DNA of 64,000 nucleotides, taken from Roseibacterium elongatum DSM 19469 (lineage in GTDB: Bacteria; Pseudomonadota; Alphaproteobacteria; Rhodobacterales; Rhodobacteraceae). The stretch is taken from the NCBI RefSeq assembly GCF_000590925.1, contig NZ_CP004372.1, positions 725,001 to 789,000 of the forward strand, read 5' to 3'. Below, piece by piece: positions 31,508 through 39,846 of the stretch; the first letter of the stretch is position 1, and every line of letters begins with the position of its first letter. The notes beneath the pieces are model-generated. The model was given only the letters and a program-made list of their open reading frames with translations, was not told the origin of the DNA and made no database searches. A program made the translations under genes and the position numbers.

Positions 31508-32563
31508 ATGACACATCTCTGGGTTCGCCACGAGGAACGCCCGAACGAGGAACGCGCCGGCCTGACCCCTGACGGCGCCCGCGCCCTGATCGCGCAGGGC
31601 ATGCGCGTGACGGTCGAGGACAGCCCGGTGCGCGCCATTCCCATCGACGGATACCGTGCTGCCGGGGCCGAAATCGCGCCCCCCGGCACATGGCGCAAGG
31701 CCCCGCGGGACGCGATCATCTTCGGCCTCAAGGAATTGCCCGAGGATGGCACCCCCCTGCCGCATCGTCACATCATGTTCGGCCACGCCTACAAGGGGCA
31801 ACCGGCCGGGCGCGATCTGCTGAGACGCTTCAAGGCCGGGGGCGGCAGGCTCTACGATCTGGAATATCTCGTCGATGAGGACGGGCGCCGCGTGGCGGCC
31901 TTTGGCTACTGGGCGGGCTATGCGGGGGCGGCGATCTCGACCATGTGCTGGATCGCCCAAGCCGAGGGCGGCCTGTGCGGCCCCGTCGCCACCTACCCCG
32001 ATGCCGAGGCCCTGCGCGACACCATCGCCGCTGCCCTCGACCGGATGGAGGGACACCGCCCCCGCGCGATCATCATCGGCGCCAAGGGCCGCGTCGGCAC
32101 CGGGGCCGGCGATTTCTGCGACCAGATGGGGCTGCAGGTCACCCGCTGGGACATGGCGGAAACGGCCCATGGTGGCCCCTTCCCCGACATCCTCGAGCAC
32201 GAGATTTTTCTCAATTGCATCCTCGCCACGCCGGGCGTGCCGGTCTTTGTCCCGCCCGAGGCGAAAACGGCCCCGCGCGCCCTGCGTGTGATCGGCGACA
32301 TCGCCTGTGATCCGACCTCGGATTTTTCGCCGATCAAGGTCTATGACCGCGCCACCGATTGGGATGCCCCGGCGCTGCGGGTCCATGAGGCGCCACCATT
32401 GGACGTGATGGCCATCGACAACCTGCCCTCGCTTTTGCCTGTCGAAAGCGCACGGGATTACGCCGGCCAATTGCTGCCGTCGCTGAAAACGTTGGACGCG
32501 CTGGACCAAGGGGTCTGGGGCCGCGCCAGAGCAGTTTTCGACACGCATATCGCAACTCTTTGA
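31508..32563 (+). CDS. Saccharopine dehydrogenase (NAD+, L-lysine-forming type)
   Basis: A 351-residue enzyme of the LYS1 type, interconverting saccharopine with lysine and 2-oxoglutarate. The N-terminus (LWVRHEERPNEERAGLTP) is the alanine dehydrogenase/PNT-like fold, and the nucleotide fold is RAIIIGAKGRVGTGAGDF. The run FGHAYKGQPAG matches the family's substrate loop. AAGGGAAAA lies before the ATG. It is followed after 14 nt by the LYS9-type partner, so the pair can convert lysine to 2-aminoadipate semialdehyde or the reverse; in bacteria without the aminoadipate pathway, lysine breakdown is likelier. Confidence 0.92.
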   Translation: MTHLWVRHEERPNEERAGLTPDGARALIAQGMRVTVEDSPVRAIPIDGYRAAGAEIAPPGTWRKAPRDAIIFGLKELPEDGTPLPHRHIMFGHAYKGQPAGRDLLRRFKAGGGRLYDLEYLVDEDGRRVAAFGYWAGYAGAAISTMCWIAQAEGGLCGPVATYPDAEALRDTIAAALDRMEGHRPRAIIIGAKGRVGTGAGDFCDQMGLQVTRWDMAETAHGGPFPDILEHEIFLNCILATPGVPVFVPPEAKTAPRALRVIGDIACDPTSDFSPIKVYDRATDWDAPALRVHEAPPLDVMAIDNLPSLLPVESARDYAGQLLPSLKTLDALDQGVWGRARAVFDTHIATL

Positions 32564-32577
32564 AAAGGAGTCGAACC

Positions 32578-33720
32578 ATGACGATCCATTGGTGCGGAAC
32601 GGGCCTGTCCGCGGTGCCGGGGCTGCGACGCCTGATCGAGGCCGGGCACGAGGTAACGGTCTGGAACCGAACCGTCGAAAAGGCGCAACAGGCCGTGGGC
32701 GACCTGACCGGCGATATCCGGCCCTTCGACCTGGACGCGTTGCAAGCCGCGTTGAACCCCGGCGATGTGGCCGTGTCGATGCTGCCCGGCGACTGGCATG
32801 TACCGGTCGCCAAGGCCTGCATCGCCAAGGGGGCGCATTTCGTCTCGTCCAGTTATATCGCCCCCGAGATGCGGGCGCTCGACGCCGAGGCGACACGGGC
32901 AGGCGTGGCGCTGGTCAACGAGGTGGGGCTCGACCCCGGCATCGATCACCTGATGGCCCATGCCCTGATGGCCGAATACCGCGCCAGCGCGGCATTCGAT
33001 CCGGCCAACACCCATCGCTTCATCTCGTATTGCGGCGGCATCCCCAAACAACCCAACCCGTTCCGGTACAAGTTCAGCTGGTCGCCGCTGGGGGTGCTCA
33101 AAGCCTTGCGCTCGCCCTCGCGCTCTCTCAAGGATGGCGCCGAGTGGAATGTCGATCGTCCATGGAACGCGGTCTCGCGCTATGATGCGCCCCTGGCCCT
33201 CCCCGAAAGCTTCGAGGTCTATCCCAACCGCGATTCCCTGCCCTTCATGGCCGAATACGGGTTCGGAGAGGACTGGCGCGTGGATCAGTTCGTACGGGGC
33301 ACCCTGCGCCTGAACGGCTGGAGCGCGGCCTGGGCCGATGTCTTCGCCGAAATCGAAACCCTCTCCGGCCCCGAGGGCGATGCCCGTCTGCAAGAGATGT
33401 CCGATACCTTCTGGGCCGAAAACGCCTACGACGCAGGCGAAGCCGATCGCGTCGTCATGTGCGTGGGCCTCACCGCCGAAAAGGACGGCGAAACGGTCTG
33501 GAACAAGACCTACGTCATGGATGCCTGGGGCGACGAGCGGGGCAGCGCGATGGCGCGCCTCGTGTCGATCCCGGTCTCTCTGGCCGTCGATGCCGCCCTG
33601 AACGGGCGCCTCGCCCCCGGTGTGCAGGCCGCGCCCTCGGACCCGACCCTGGTCGCGGAATGGCTGGGCACGGTCGGAACCCTCGCCCAGCATCTGGCAA
33701 TCGTGGATCACACGGCCTGA
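32578..33720 (+). CDS. Saccharopine dehydrogenase (L-glutamate-forming, LYS9 type)
   Basis: A 380-residue saccharopine reductase/dehydrogenase, converting saccharopine to glutamate and 2-aminoadipate 6-semialdehyde. It begins MTIHWCGTGLSAVPGLRRL (Rossmann-type), and the family segments EVGLDPGIDHLMA and ISYCGGIPKQPNPFRYKFSWS are clear. An AAAGGAG site lies 7 nt before the ATG at 32578. It is co-transcribed with the LYS1-type gene. Confidence 0.93.
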   Translation: MTIHWCGTGLSAVPGLRRLIEAGHEVTVWNRTVEKAQQAVGDLTGDIRPFDLDALQAALNPGDVAVSMLPGDWHVPVAKACIAKGAHFVSSSYIAPEMRALDAEATRAGVALVNEVGLDPGIDHLMAHALMAEYRASAAFDPANTHRFISYCGGIPKQPNPFRYKFSWSPLGVLKALRSPSRSLKDGAEWNVDRPWNAVSRYDAPLALPESFEVYPNRDSLPFMAEYGFGEDWRVDQFVRGTLRLNGWSAAWADVFAEIETLSGPEGDARLQEMSDTFWAENAYDAGEADRVVMCVGLTAEKDGETVWNKTYVMDAWGDERGSAMARLVSIPVSLAVDAALNGRLAPGVQAAPSDPTLVAEWLGTVGTLAQHLAIVDHTA

Positions 33721-33894
33721 CCCGGCCATCACCCTTGCAAAATGGCGGGCCGACACTCCGACCCGCCCCATCTTTATCCTTCAAATATGCGTGCCGCAGG
33801 CACAAGGCGCAGGTGATCGCCCCAACGGGGCGTGAACCCGCGCCTCCCCCCGGACGACGCGCGCAGGCGCGGCGCAACCCCTCGGGGCACGGGC

Positions 33895-34209
33895 CTACAT
33901 CAGGCCATCTTCCTCGTCGGTGATGTCGATGCCCATCGCATCGCAACCCGCCTCGAGATGGTCCGAGAAGTGCGGGCTGCCCAGCAGGTAATCGGCCGTC
34001 GGTACGGTCGCCTCGGCACGCGCGGTCTCCACCGCCTCGGCCCAATCCTCGGCGTCGAACGATCCCCGGCCGATCCAGAACAGCGCCACGAGATCCGCGG
34101 CCTCATCCTCGTTCAACCGGTCGATGAACGCTCTCAGCTCGCCCTCGGCACGGTCCAGCTCACGGCCCATCACGATGACCTGGGCCACCTTGCGAACGGA
34201 AATCTCCAT
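33895..34209 (-). CDS. DUF3775 protein
   Basis: A 104-residue acidic protein of the DUF3775 family, found widely in alphaproteobacteria and of unknown function. The family core is LNEDEAADLVALFWIGRGSF, with a helical C-terminal part (YLLGSPHFSDHLEAG). A strong AAGGAGGA lies 9 nt upstream. It is 75 nt downstream of the SDR gene and may be at the end of the sigma-E operon. Confidence 0.8.
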   Translation of the reverse strand: MEISVRKVAQVIVMGRELDRAEGELRAFIDRLNEDEAADLVALFWIGRGSFDAEDWAEAVETARAEATVPTADYLLGSPHFSDHLEAGCDAMGIDITDEEDGLM

Positions 34210-34284
34210 GTTGCGCGTCCTCCTTTTGCGACCTTCATATCAGACGTCGCCACCGCCTGTCGCCTTGATCTGCCGCAAACGCGG

Positions 34285-35028
34285 TTAACCCCCTCGGCGG
34301 AAGAACAGTGGAAAATACAGCCAATCCGGCATCAACTGGCTGATACGAAAGATCATCCCGAACCCCCAGGGAAAATGCGTCGCGAACCGGCCCGACGACA
34401 TCTTTTCGAAAAAGACGCGTCCGGCCTCCTCGGGTTCGAGGATGGCGGGCATCTCGAAATCGTTCTTGTCGGTCAGCCGCGTCCGAATGAAGCCCGGGTT
34501 GATGATCTGGGTCTCGATCTGCGTTCCCCGCAAATCGCCATGGAGCGACTCGGCCAGACTGAACAGCCCCGCCTTCGACGCAGAATAGCCTATCGCGCCC
34601 GGCAGCCCGCGATAGGCAGACAGGCTGCCGGTCAGAACGATATGACCCGCACCCTTTTCGACAAAGCGCGGCACGACCTGCCCAAGCACCCGCACGGCGC
34701 CCGTCAGGTTGATGTCGAACATGGCCTCGACCTTGTCGGCATCCCACCCGGTTGCCGCGATGGGCCAATAGACCCCGGCCAGAAAGACGATGCCGTCGAT
34801 CTCTCCCACCTCTTCGGCGGCGGCGCGCACATTGTCCCGGTCGGCGATGTCGATCGGAACGTAGGAGGCCCGGCCAGGAAGCTCCGCGACAAGCTCCTGC
34901 AATCGCTCTTCCGAACGGGCCGACACGATCAGGTCGACGCCGGCGCGGCTCATCTGATGGGCCAGGGACCGGCCCAGCCCCTCGGACGCGCCAATCAGCC
35001 AGTAGCGTTTGCCATTCCAATCCCGCAT
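34285..35028 (-). CDS. Short-chain dehydrogenase/reductase
   Basis: A 247-residue classical SDR. It has a nucleotide-binding GASEGLG motif (residues 13-19) and a catalytic YSASK (about residue 144) preceded by the Ser in LTGSLSAYRG. It is probably an NADPH-dependent oxidoreductase. It lies 18 nt after the MFS gene in the leftward operon controlled by the sigma-E-type promoter at 38394-38423, so a role in the singlet-oxygen response is likely. The substrate is unknown. Confidence 0.88.
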   Translation of the reverse strand: MRDWNGKRYWLIGASEGLGRSLAHQMSRAGVDLIVSARSEERLQELVAELPGRASYVPIDIADRDNVRAAAEEVGEIDGIVFLAGVYWPIAATGWDADKVEAMFDINLTGAVRVLGQVVPRFVEKGAGHIVLTGSLSAYRGLPGAIGYSASKAGLFSLAESLHGDLRGTQIETQIINPGFIRTRLTDKNDFEMPAILEPEEAGRVFFEKMSSGRFATHFPWGFGMIFRISQLMPDWLYFPLFFRRGG

Positions 35029-35046
35029 CGCGCTTGATCCTTGTTG

Positions 35047-36303
35047 CTAAACCGTTTGCGCCCTGTCCGGGGGCAGGCGTGTCATCGACAAAAGCCCCAG
35101 CGCCCCCAGTTTCAAGACGCATGGTACCAAAGCATAGAGCGAGGTGAGCATTTGCAAGGCCGCCGCGTCGTTGGGCGCGCCGGGCGCAAAGCCAGCCGCC
35201 TCCAACGCGGGCAGCAGGACGATCGCCGCCAGGGCCAAGGTCGCCTTCTGCACAAAGGACCACAGGCCGAACCCCGCCGCCGCCTCGGGGGCGACCTGCG
35301 CCATGCGCCGGGCAAAGAGGGCGGGCAGCAAGGCGAAATCGGCCCCGATCGCGATACCGGACACAAGGCAGACAACGGCAAACAGGGCCACGTCGCCCGC
35401 CTCCAGCAACAGCACGGTCGAGAAACTGGCGATGGCCAGCACCATGCCGAGGATCAGCATGGGCCGCGCCCCCACCCGGCGGGCCGCCTTGCTCCAGGCC
35501 GGGGTCGACACCGCCGCCGACAGAAAGAACAGGATCAAGAGCGGCCCTTCCCACCCCGGCGCGTCAAGCACGCTTTCGACATAGAACAGGAACAGCGTCG
35601 AGGACACGGCCACCGGGGCCGCGTTCAGCAACGCGATGAGCAGCAGACGCCGCGCAATGCCATCACCCAGGATCGCCCTGAACCCAGACGGCGCGATGGC
35701 CGCCGCCTGGCCCCATTCCGCCCGCATCAGCCAGACGGCCAGCAGGCACAGCGCCGCGAACCCGGCGGCGAACCCGGCATAGGGCGCAGGGGTGCCAAGC
35801 AGCAGGCTCGGCGCGACCGCGGCCGCACACACCCCCAGGAGGGCCCCGGTCTCGCGCCAGGCGGCCAGCCGCAGGTGCCCGGCCTCGCCCAATCCGCCGG
35901 CGGTCTGGACCCCTTCGGAATAGAGGCAGATGGTCAGGAACGAAAACGCCGAGAACAACCCCGTCATCGTCAGCGCGAACCACAGCAGCGGCGGCACCGG
36001 CGGCGGCACCGCAAACAGCGCCAGCATCGAGACGGCCAGCACCGCCCCGCCGACGGCCACGGCACGGCCGCGCCGCGCCCGCAGGCGGCTGGCCACCCAG
36101 GCCAGCGCCGGATCCTGCACCACATCCAGAAGGCGCAAGCCGAACAACACACCCGCCAGGGCCGTCAGCCCGACGCCATATTCATCGACGTAGAATTTCG
36201 GTGCGTGGATATAGATGGGCAGCCCCGCCGCCGACAGCATGGCCGCGAAGGTTGCATATCCCGCAAGGTTCGGCCCCCGCGCCCGTGCAGATTGCCGTGT
36301 CAC
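35047..36303 (-). CDS. MFS transporter (GPH-like sugar:cation symporter type)
   Basis: A 418-residue membrane transporter with about 12 hydrophobic helices. It begins with a GTG that overlaps the DUF1365 stop by 4 nt (GTGA), with a GAGGTG site just upstream. The motif LRLLDVVQDPALAWVASRLRARRGR near residue 50 is the family's loop 2-3 signature. It belongs to the DUF1365/FAD-oxidoreductase operon. The substrate is unknown; a lipid or modified fatty acid is possible given the operon. Confidence 0.85.
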   Translation of the reverse strand: MTRQSARARGPNLAGYATFAAMLSAAGLPIYIHAPKFYVDEYGVGLTALAGVLFGLRLLDVVQDPALAWVASRLRARRGRAVAVGGAVLAVSMLALFAVPPPVPPLLWFALTMTGLFSAFSFLTICLYSEGVQTAGGLGEAGHLRLAAWRETGALLGVCAAAVAPSLLLGTPAPYAGFAAGFAALCLLAVWLMRAEWGQAAAIAPSGFRAILGDGIARRLLLIALLNAAPVAVSSTLFLFYVESVLDAPGWEGPLLILFFLSAAVSTPAWSKAARRVGARPMLILGMVLAIASFSTVLLLEAGDVALFAVVCLVSGIAIGADFALLPALFARRMAQVAPEAAAGFGLWSFVQKATLALAAIVLLPALEAAGFAPGAPNDAAALQMLTSLYALVPCVLKLGALGLLSMTRLPPDRAQTV

Positions 36304-37061
36304 GACACCTCGTGACCCGGCGGTTCGGGCCGGTCGCGGTAGGGGGCCCCCTTCCACCACAGGATCAGCGCCTGCCAGTGGATCAATGCAAACACCCGAC
36401 GCGCCCCGAACGGCCGCCGCAACGCGGCCCGCAGGATCGCCCCGGTCGTCAACGCCCGGCGCTTGCCGGTCAGGGTCGCGTAAAGCCCTTCGTTTCCGGT
36501 GGCATAGTCGATCCAGACCCCGACCCGGTCGCTGCGGATGTCGAAGCGAAAGGTATAGCCCCCCTCGATGGGCTGGAACGGCGAGACGTGAAAGATTTTC
36601 GTCGCGCGCAGCGTATCCTCGCGCGTGATCGGCCGGTGATCGTCATGGGCGCAGAGGTAGGAATGCCGATCGCCGAACGTGTTGGACACCTCGGCGATCA
36701 CGGCGCGCAGGCGGCCGGGCCGGTCATGGGCCAACCAGAAGCTGACCGGATTGAAGACATGCCCCAACGTGCGCGGCTGCGCCAAAAGCATCAGCTTGCC
36801 ATCCGTCACGTCGGCCAGGCCGTGGCTTGCCAGAACCTCGCGCGCCCAGACGGCGCCGCGCCCCTGCTTGGCGGGGCCGCCATGATCGCGGTCCTGCAAC
36901 GACAAGAACCCCGCCCGGTTGCGCCCGAACAGCCAGGGCGCGCGTGGCCTGTCCTCTTCGGCATCGAGAAGAACGTAGTCGATCCCGTATTTGAACGCAT
37001 TCTCGACGGCCCCACGGCGGCCGTGAAATGTCTCGCCGGGGATGTGATCGACGCGGCCCAT
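36300..37061 (-). CDS. DUF1365 protein
   Basis: A 253-residue member of DUF1365, a family regularly found beside an FAD-dependent amine-oxidase-like protein in oxidative-stress and lipid-modification loci. Recognisable blocks are LLAQPRTLGHVFNPVSFWL, EVSNTFGDRHSY and KIFHVSPFQPIEGGYTF. The ATG at 37061 overlaps the stop of the upstream FAD gene (TGATG). Biochemical function is unknown; it is soluble and probably acts on lipids or an acyl substrate, an inference from its partners. Confidence 0.9.
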   Translation of the reverse strand: MGRVDHIPGETFHGRRGAVENAFKYGIDYVLLDAEEDRPRAPWLFGRNRAGFLSLQDRDHGGPAKQGRGAVWAREVLASHGLADVTDGKLMLLAQPRTLGHVFNPVSFWLAHDRPGRLRAVIAEVSNTFGDRHSYLCAHDDHRPITREDTLRATKIFHVSPFQPIEGGYTFRFDIRSDRVGVWIDYATGNEGLYATLTGKRRALTTGAILRAALRRPFGARRVFALIHWQALILWWKGAPYRDRPEPPGHEVS

Positions 37062-38353
37062 CAGGCCACCATCAGGCGCGAGTCGCGCTGCGCCATGCCC
37101 TCGACGACGTCCATGGCGCTGGCATAGCCGTCTTCGTGGAAGCCGTTCTTCATCCACGCCCCGCAGAACCAGGTGGCATTCGCCCCGTTCATCTCGCGGA
37201 TGGTGCCCTGAGCGGCCAGCGCCGCCAGATCGTAGACCGGGTGCGCGAAAGTGACCGTATCGTAAATCAGCTTGTCATCTATCGGTGCGCGGCTGTTCAG
37301 CGTGACGAAAAGCGGATCGCTTTCGGGGATCGGCTGCAGGCAGTTCATCCAGTAGGTCAGGTCGATCGGCCCGCCCTCGTGGCCCGGACGTTCGGTATAG
37401 TTCCAGCTCGACCACGTCGCGCGCCGCGTGGGCATCGCGCGCGTATCGGCGTGCAGCACGGCCTCGTTCGGCTGGTAGCGCACGGCCCCCAGCGCGGCCG
37501 TTTCCGCGGCCGTCGGGTCGGCCAGCAGGCCAAGCGTAATGTCGGAATGGGTGGCGAACACGACCTCGTCGAAGGCCTCGGGGTGGCCCTCGCGGATCAC
37601 CTCGATGCCGCCGGGCAGACGGCGCACCTTGTCCACCGGGGCGGCGACGCGAATGTCGACACCGCGCCGGCGCATCGCCTGCTCGAGGCGCGTGACATAT
37701 TCAACCGAGCCGCCCTGCACCGTCCACCACTGATGCTGCCCCGAGGCCTGCAACAGGTTGTGGTTGCGAAAGAACCGGACAAGCGCCTGCGCCGGGAAGT
37801 CCATGATCTCTTCTTTCGGGGTCGACCAGATCGCCCCGGACACCGGCGTCAGGTAATAGTCGCGGAACCAGCGGCCCATACGCATCTGATCCATCAACTC
37901 GCCCAGGGTGACGGTCGAGTCGGTGGCGACCTTTTCGGCCTCGGCGTTGAATCGCAGCAGATCGCCGATCATCCGCAGAAAGCCCGGCCGCGCCAGGTTC
38001 GATTTCTGCGCGAACAGCGCCTGAAGGTTGCGCAAGCCATATTCGACGCGTCCGCCGCCGATCGACGCGGCAAAGCTCATGTCCGACTTGACGACCGGCA
38101 CGTCCAACTCGGCAAAAAGCTTGGTCAGATGCGGATAGTTGACGTAGTTGAAAACGATAAAGCCGGTATCGACGGGTTGATCGCCATTCCTGCCGGCAAC
38201 GACCGTGCGCGCATGCCCGCCCAGCCGGCCTTCGGCCTCGAACAGCGTCACGGCATGATCCGTCGCCAGATGATAGGCCGCGGCCATCCCCGAAATTCCT
38301 GCTCCGATGACGGCGATGCGCTTGGGCGCGGCTGTGGTTGTTTCAAAAGGCAC
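37061..38353 (-). CDS. FAD-dependent oxidoreductase of the amine-oxidase fold (sigma-E operon)
   Basis: A 430-residue flavoprotein. The dinucleotide motif is VIGAGISGMAAAYHLA, followed by a Glu-rich FEAEGRLGGHA loop that binds the ribose, and the C-terminal FAD segment is CGAWMKNGFHEDGYASAM. It is the first gene of the leftward operon, with a GTG start 33 nt from the predicted end of a sigma-E-type promoter. Relatives in this position take part in fatty-acid desaturation or modification after singlet-oxygen stress. The substrate is inferred. Confidence 0.88.
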   Translation of the reverse strand: MPFETTTAAPKRIAVIGAGISGMAAAYHLATDHAVTLFEAEGRLGGHARTVVAGRNGDQPVDTGFIVFNYVNYPHLTKLFAELDVPVVKSDMSFAASIGGGRVEYGLRNLQALFAQKSNLARPGFLRMIGDLLRFNAEAEKVATDSTVTLGELMDQMRMGRWFRDYYLTPVSGAIWSTPKEEIMDFPAQALVRFFRNHNLLQASGQHQWWTVQGGSVEYVTRLEQAMRRRGVDIRVAAPVDKVRRLPGGIEVIREGHPEAFDEVVFATHSDITLGLLADPTAAETAALGAVRYQPNEAVLHADTRAMPTRRATWSSWNYTERPGHEGGPIDLTYWMNCLQPIPESDPLFVTLNSRAPIDDKLIYDTVTFAHPVYDLAALAAQGTIREMNGANATWFCGAWMKNGFHEDGYASAMDVVEGMAQRDSRLMVA

Positions 38354-38393
38354 GTGGTGATCCCCGATCCCGATTATTTTGCAGTTTACCGGA

Positions 38394-38423
38394 CGAATAC
38401 GCGGCCCGTGCCCGCCCGGATCA
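38394..38423 (-). promoter_or_regulatory. Sigma-E (RpoE/ECF11)-type promoter for the FAD-oxidoreductase operon
   Basis: On the minus strand TGATCC (38418-38423) is separated by exactly 18 nt from TATTCG (38394-38399). The -35 matches the known RpoE promoter of Rhodobacter sphaeroides exactly, the -10 less well. It is located 41 nt before the GTG at 38353. Confidence 0.7.
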
Positions 38424-38491
38424 AAGAAAAATCAAGCCCGGCCAGACGGATGGCCGAAAAACGACATTCCCTTTCGGTTGAAAAATTTGTG

Positions 38492-38521
38492 TGATCCAGA
38501 TTAGGAGAACCACCGTATAAG
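38492..38521 (+). promoter_or_regulatory. Sigma-E (RpoE/ECF11)-type autoregulatory promoter of rpoE-chrR
   Basis: TGATCC (38492-38497) and TATAAG (38516-38521) are spaced by 18 nt. This matches the R. sphaeroides sigma-E promoter consensus. It ends only 4 nt before the first ATG of rpoE, which affects the choice of start codon. Confidence 0.82.
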
Positions 38522-38525
38522 TCGT

Positions 38526-39179
38526 ATGTTGGTATCGAATGACCACGTCAACCAGACAGGTGACACAGCCTCGGCCGCGCGCGACGCGGATGCGATGGTT
38601 GCCCGTTGCCGCGAAAGGCGTGACCAAACGGTGGCGACAGTTGAAGTGACCGAAGCATATTGGGTTTCCCGCATCACGGCGATCGCGAAAGACGAGGACA
38701 AGGTGGCCTTTGCCGACGTGTTCCGGCATTTCGCCCCGCGCGTGAAAGGGTTCTTGATCAAGTCCGGCGCGGACGACAGCCTCGCCGAAGAGTGCATGCA
38801 GGATGTGATGGCCACCTTGTGGCAGAAGGCACATATGTATGACCCGGCACGCGCGTCGGTGGCGACCTGGATCTTCACGATTGCGCGCAACCGCAAGATC
38901 GACCTGATCCGGAAATACGCCCGCCCCGAGCCCGAGGATCTTCCCTGGGGTCCCGAGGCCGAGCCCGACCAGGCCGACGTGATGGCACTTCAGCAAGATA
39001 GCGCAAGGTTGGCGGATGCGATTCGCCAGCTTCCTGAAAAACAGCGCCGTCTGATCGAACGCGCCTACTTTGGCGATCTCACCCATTCCGAGATCGCCGC
39101 CGAGACCGGTCTGCCCCTTGGCACGATCAAGTCGCGGATTAGGTTGGCCCTCGAAAGACTGCGCCACGCGATGAGCTGA
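38526..39179 (+). CDS. rpoE: RpoE, ECF sigma factor of the singlet-oxygen response
   Basis: An ECF11-group sigma factor. Region 2 is AFADVFRHFAPRVKGFLIKSG through WIFTIARNRKIDLIRKY; region 4 is LPEKQRRLIERAYFGDLTHSEIAAETGLPLGTIKSRIRLAL. These closely match the R. sphaeroides protein that answers singlet oxygen. The frame opens at 38526, but that ATG lies at or before the predicted transcript start and adds about 35 residues to the usual length (217 against about 180). A GTG at 38631, with GAAAGG 12 nt upstream, would give 182 residues. The gene is followed by chrR after 7 nt. Confidence 0.93.
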   Translation: MLVSNDHVNQTGDTASAARDADAMVARCRERRDQTVATVEVTEAYWVSRITAIAKDEDKVAFADVFRHFAPRVKGFLIKSGADDSLAEECMQDVMATLWQKAHMYDPARASVATWIFTIARNRKIDLIRKYARPEPEDLPWGPEAEPDQADVMALQQDSARLADAIRQLPEKQRRLIERAYFGDLTHSEIAAETGLPLGTIKSRIRLALERLRHAMS

Positions 39180-39186
39180 CACCGAG

Positions 39187-39834
39187 ATGATTGACGTGAC
39201 CCATACCGTTCCCGATAGCCTTTTGATGGGCTATGCCACCGGCGCCCTGCCCGAGGCGTTCGATGTGGTGATTTCGACGCATGTCTCGCTCAGCGACGAT
39301 GCACGCGCACGTCTTGCAAGTTTCGAGGCCGTTGGCGGCGCCGTACTCGAAGATATGGACAAGGCCGACGTTGCCGAGGACAGCCTTGAAAAGACGCTGG
39401 CGATGATCGGTGCCGCCCCGCCGCGCGAGGCGCAGCCAATGCCGAAGGATGGTGTTTTCCCTGCGCCCTTGCGGGCGATCGTGGGCGGCGATTCGGACAG
39501 CGTGAAATGGCGCAACGTCGCCCGGGGCGCCAAACAGTCCGTTTTGCAGTCCAACAGCGAGGCGAGTGTGCGGTTGCTCCATATTCCGGCGGGCCAGGCG
39601 ATGCCCGAACACAGTCATCGCGGCATGGAGCTGACCCTGGTCTTGCAGGGGGGCTACAGCTCGGAAGATGGGCATTTCGTGCGCGGTGATCTCGAGGTGG
39701 CCGATCAGGAAACGCACCACACACCCGTTGCCGACGATGATGGGGAGGATTGCATCTGCCTGGTGGCAACGGATGCACGGCTGAAATTCCAGGGATTGCT
39801 GCCGCGCATCGCACAGCCCTTTATCGGCATCTGA
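39187..39834 (+). CDS. chrR: ChrR, cupin anti-sigma factor with altered zinc site
   Basis: A 215-residue anti-sigma factor with an N-terminal anti-sigma domain and a C-terminal cupin. In R. sphaeroides ChrR the anti-sigma domain holds zinc through His6, His31, Cys35 and Cys38. Here His6 and His32 remain but the cysteines are replaced by Ser36 and Ala39 (THVSLSDDAR). The cupin zinc ligands are kept (EHSHRGMELT: His142, His144, Glu148, and His177 or His178), and Cys189/Cys191 are also kept. It is transcribed with rpoE. How it inhibits sigma-E without the cysteines is unclear. Confidence 0.9.
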   Translation: MIDVTHTVPDSLLMGYATGALPEAFDVVISTHVSLSDDARARLASFEAVGGAVLEDMDKADVAEDSLEKTLAMIGAAPPREAQPMPKDGVFPAPLRAIVGGDSDSVKWRNVARGAKQSVLQSNSEASVRLLHIPAGQAMPEHSHRGMELTLVLQGGYSSEDGHFVRGDLEVADQETHHTPVADDDGEDCICLVATDARLKFQGLLPRIAQPFIGI

Positions 39835-39846
39835 CGACCAGTCCCG

